A DNA stretch of 64,000 nucleotides from Alkalihalobacterium chitinilyticum (lineage in GTDB: Bacteria; Bacillota; Bacilli; Bacillales; Bacillaceae_F): positions 1 through 64,000 of the forward strand of contig NZ_JAOTPO010000019.1 in assembly GCF_029028005.1 (NCBI RefSeq), written 5' to 3'. The notes under the pieces are model-generated. The model was not told the DNA's origin. It searched no databases and was given only the letters and a program-made list of their open reading frames with translations. Below are positions 61,364-64,000 of the stretch, one piece after another; position 1 is the first letter of the stretch; every line of letters begins with the position of its first letter. Position numbers and translations under genes: made by a program.

Positions 61364-62524
61364 TTATTTCTTTTTGTATTTTCCCATCACTTTTTCTAAG
61401 TTTTCAACTGCCTCCTTATCGGCATTTGGCCATAAATGCCCATAATATCTAAACGTTGTTTCAATGTCCTCATGTCCAAGACGTTTTTGCACGATGCTAG
61501 GATTCGCACCACTTTGAATTAGCATACGAGCGTGCGTGTGACGCAGATCGTGAAACGATATTCGTCTGACATTGGCCTTTTCCATTAACCGATATAATTG
61601 TCTGCGCACATTCGAAGGATTATGGAACCCACCGTCACTTTTTGGGAACACAAGATCCAATTCATGGTGATAATGCGTTCCAAATCGTTCCTTCATGAGT
61701 TGCTGCTGTTTTTGATGTTGTTTCAATTTGTCGATTAAATCCGTTGGAAGCGAAACGGTTCGATAACTTTCTTGTGATTTGGGAATAAGCTCAGGAACGC
61801 CGTTCTCATCATAGGAAACACTTCTTGTAACAATCACGGTTTTCTCATCAAAGTCGATGTTAAACCAAGGAACTGCAAACACCTCACCTTGTCTTAATCC
61901 CGTATGTAATGTGAAATCATACATAACATCTTTCTTTTCTTTCTCCGCTGCATCAATGAATTGCACGATTTCTGCATAACTCCATGGATGGGCTTTACGA
62001 ATGGGATCCTTGGGTTTAGCCTCTAATTGTTCCATTGGATCTACCTCTATATATCCCTTTTTAACAGAAGATTTTAGTAAACGGGATAAAAACTTATGAA
62101 TACTACTGATGGTTTTAGGAGCATATCCTTTACGTTTCAACTCAGCATAAAATTCGTTAAGAACATCCCCCGATATTTCATGCAGGTATCTATCACCAAA
62201 AAAAGGAAGGATGTGTTTATCTAAATAGAAACGTCGATTTTTAAATGTCGATGCCCTAACACTTCGATAGTAGTCTACCTCATACCATTTCATTGCAAAT
62301 TGACGAAAAAGAATTTCCTCCTTCTCTGGTTCCTGCTGAACAGGAAGGAACGGGTAATCTTTTTTCCCATTTCTTAGCGAATTAATCCGGAAAATAAAAT
62401 CATCCGCTTCTTTACTTAACTTAAAGGTTTTTTGCTTTTGTTTTCTAATACCTGTTGAATAGTCATCATACCGAACAATAAATTTTTTATTTTTCCCTCT
62501 TCCTATTGAGTGCTTTTTAGCCAT
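61364..62524 (-). CDS. Tyrosine-family site-specific integrase
   Basis: A 386-aa phage/ICE-type integrase. An N-terminal AP2-like segment (GKNKKFIVRYDDYSTGIRKQ) and SAM-like core-binding domain (about 75-165) precede the catalytic domain. The catalytic set is complete: Arg211 (TGLRQGE), Lys249, His325 and Arg328 (HDLRHTHARM), His351 (LGHED) and Tyr361. The ATG at 62524 follows GGAGG. It points toward the tRNA-Ala gene, as in elements that insert at tRNA 3' ends. Confidence 0.94.
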   Translation of the reverse strand: MAKKHSIGRGKNKKFIVRYDDYSTGIRKQKQKTFKLSKEADDFIFRINSLRNGKKDYPFLPVQQEPEKEEILFRQFAMKWYEVDYYRSVRASTFKNRRFYLDKHILPFFGDRYLHEISGDVLNEFYAELKRKGYAPKTISSIHKFLSRLLKSSVKKGYIEVDPMEQLEAKPKDPIRKAHPWSYAEIVQFIDAAEKEKKDVMYDFTLHTGLRQGEVFAVPWFNIDFDEKTVIVTRSVSYDENGVPELIPKSQESYRTVSLPTDLIDKLKQHQKQQQLMKERFGTHYHHELDLVFPKSDGGFHNPSNVRRQLYRLMEKANVRRISFHDLRHTHARMLIQSGANPSIVQKRLGHEDIETTFRYYGHLWPNADKEAVENLEKVMGKYKKK

Positions 62525-62544
62525 ACTTACCTCCATTTATTCGG

Positions 62545-62581
62545 TAAGCATGTGGTCATTAGCAGTATGAACACATGCTTA
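62545..62581. repeat. Inverted repeat upstream of the integrase
   Basis: TAAGCATGTG pairs perfectly with CACATGCTTA across 17 bases. It lies between the integrase and excisionase-like genes and may be a binding site for either, or a transcription attenuator. No gene occupies 62525-62843. Confidence 0.5.
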
Positions 62582-62843
62582 TTCATTTATAAGAAGAATG
62601 TAGAATTAATTCATAGCTCCTATAAAAAGCTAGCGGATTACATGCATCATTCCTTTTTCCATTCTTCGAATCTAGATGATTACTCATGAATAAGTACCTG
62701 AATAATAAAGCTACTACACAGATACTATTACGTTTTGCTGGATGGTTTTTCTATCTTTTGCCGACATTTTCTCTTTCTATCTCACCCACATGGCTTCCTA
62801 ATCATCCCCTCGTTTTTCTTACTGTTTATGAGCCTAAAAGCAA

Positions 62844-63047
62844 TCAGCTTTTCCATGAAACCTTTGATTGTTCTTCCAACCAATGAAAGAACTCGTCACG
62901 GAGTGCTCTCATCGTTCTTCCAAAGCTTATCAACGGGAAGCCTTGTTGACGCATTAATTTGTAAGCAGTAGGCTCTGAAACCCCCAATATCTCTGCAATA
63001 TCACATGCTTTGAGTACAATCGGATATTTTTCTATTGATTTTTCCAT
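62844..63047 (-). CDS. Excisionase-like helix-turn-helix protein
   Basis: A 67-aa DNA-binding protein. AAGGAGGAG precedes the ATG at 63047. The MerR-like HTH_17 pattern VLKACDIAEILGVSEPTAYK and a short wing (GRTMRALRDEFFHWLEEQ) match the excisionase/AlpA-like group. It lies upstream of the integrase in the same direction. It likely directs excision or regulates the integrase. Confidence 0.8.
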   Translation of the reverse strand: MEKSIEKYPIVLKACDIAEILGVSEPTAYKLMRQQGFPLISFGRTMRALRDEFFHWLEEQSKVSWKS

Positions 63048-63142
63048 AGTAGAACTCCTCCTTAAAATATGTAATTCATTCACGCAAAATCGCTGAAAAA
63101 ACAGTTCTTTCCCTCCTAAATAACGAATTTACAATAAAAAAA

Positions 63143-63177
63143 GGCAAACGGATTGTGAGGACCACAATCCATCTGCC
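63143..63177 (-). terminator. Terminator of an unseen minus-strand transcript
   Basis: GGCA, GGATTGTG and their complements pair on the minus strand and are followed by seven Ts. No gene upstream on that strand is recognisable in the window (63200-64000), so it may end a non-coding RNA or a lost gene. Confidence 0.75.
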
Positions 63178-63480
63178 TGGTGCTTCCAGCGAAGATGCAT
63201 GTAAGATATTTTGTTATTTATATTGTATAATGCATGAGTTTATAACGGCAAACCAAAGTGATAAAAATATTTTTAAAAAATTTTATATTTTTTCACCCTT
63301 TTAAATCATTTACTTGAAAGCCTTGTATACCAGTACACAGCCATTAGAATGGGGAAATTATTAAAAACATAAGTAAAGAATTGCAACAGTTATAAAACAA
63401 AGTATAACTACTTATATAATTATTGATTATGGCTAAGATGATTGTAGTAAAAGAATAAACCAATGATAGGAGTTATATAA

Positions 63481-63674
63481 TTGCAACCTACTGTAAAAAT
63501 CTTTATCAAAACCAGTGATTTTTATGAGTTCAAGTCCGGAAATGAGGTTAAACACTTTCATACTTAAGAGAAGAAAATCCCATACATTATATTGAACTAA
63601 ACGTTCCAATTGATATGATTAACAAAAAGCACGGTTTTTTTAGTAGATCTGAAGAGTTTACGATAAAGAAATGA
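63481..63674 (+). pseudogene. Frameshifted small protein gene of the integrated element
   Basis: A TTG at 63481 follows TAGGAG and opens 28 codons ending FKSGNEVKHFHT. A second frame from about 63558 continues with LREENPIHYIELNVPIDMIN to a stop at 63674, right before a terminator. Joined by one frame change the protein would be about 64 aa. Either it is a decayed gene or a frame error exists. The remaining 63710-64000 shows nothing. Confidence 0.45.
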
Positions 63675-63675
63675 A

Positions 63676-63706
63676 GAAGAACTATTTAAGATAGTCCTTC
63701 TTTTTT
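63676..63706 (+). terminator. Terminator after the frameshifted gene
   Basis: GAAGAACTAT pairs with ATAGTCCTTC with one mismatch, followed by six Ts. Confidence 0.75.
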
Positions 63707-64000
63707 ATATCTACAACCATTTCATAAATTAAGTAGCATTAAGTCTTTGGATAGACTCCACATATTTAACATTATCCTTTTAAAGAATCAAGAGAAGGTT
63801 CAAAAATAATCACTATAATTAAACGATTACATATGACTATTCCCACCACCTAGTTTTGAAATTAACTTTGGTCTTCATAAAACTAACAGAAGTAATGTTA
63901 AAACTGGCTATGTCAAGTAGTTTTAATGTAACCTTTGCGATTAAGATATTAGTTTCAAGATCGAATTATTTTATAGTATCCTTCTTTACCTTGATCCTCC

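Overview
The window looks like chromosomal DNA from an endospore-forming Bacillaceae species. The evidence is moderately AT-rich DNA, strong AAGGAGG-type ribosome binding sites with many TTG and GTG starts, a leucine T-box and a SAM-I riboswitch, and sporulation-type genes (YjcZ-like peptides, an Sda-like inhibitor, sigI-rsgI, a sporulation-type histidine kinase, coat-like proteins). Gene order from pepV to ytkD follows the B. subtilis 'yt' region (pepV, ytzE, rsuA, murJ/ytgP, ytfP, leuS, yttB, mnmL-mnmM, ytiB, ytpB, ytpA, ytoA, metK, pckA, ytmA, ytkD), interrupted by insertions. The repeat types suggest an alkaliphilic Bacillus relative, but the species cannot be fixed from sequence alone.

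Layout: 1-11313 holds pepV, a decayed yjfB-like gene, ytzE, rsuA, a paired rodA/ftsW-type SEDS operon, murJ and ytfP. 11827-21081 is an acyl-CoA metabolism island: a five-gene operon (crotonase, 3-hydroxyacyl-CoA dehydrogenase, acyl-CoA dehydrogenase, alpha/beta hydrolase, aldehyde dehydrogenase), a second crotonase, a sigma-54 activator, a UspA protein and the stump of a thiolase. Two sigma-54 promoters (one a perfect consensus match) and three tandem GTTTC-N5-GAAAC palindromes tie the island together. Each flank of the island carries a cluster of DnaA boxes. 21492-39150 returns to the conserved block: T-box leuS, a transporter, the tRNA wobble-uridine modification pair, carbonic anhydrases, the C35 terpene synthase, riboswitch-controlled metK and CcpN-type pckA, with a PAP2 plus glycosyltransferase pair inserted.

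39180-60610 is accessory: MFS efflux, YwpF-like, Sda-like, patB, a histidine kinase, nucleoside hydrolase, a YhcEFGHI-type five-gene ABC operon with its GntR operator, a broken HAD phosphatase, spore-type small proteins, an autoregulated TetR/metallo-beta-lactamase pair, a secreted rhodanese, sigI-rsgI with secreted partners, and a Yip1 protein. 61183-64000 is the edge of an integrated element: tRNA-Ala(GGC), a tyrosine integrase, an excisionase-like HTH protein and gene-poor DNA.

The most unusual signal is non-coding. Five intergenic loci carry tandem units spaced exactly 51 bp (one locus 52 bp). At two loci 34 kb apart the cores form the same mirror-image array, with core first bases at intervals of 51, 38 and 51 bp. 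No known repeat family name could be assigned.
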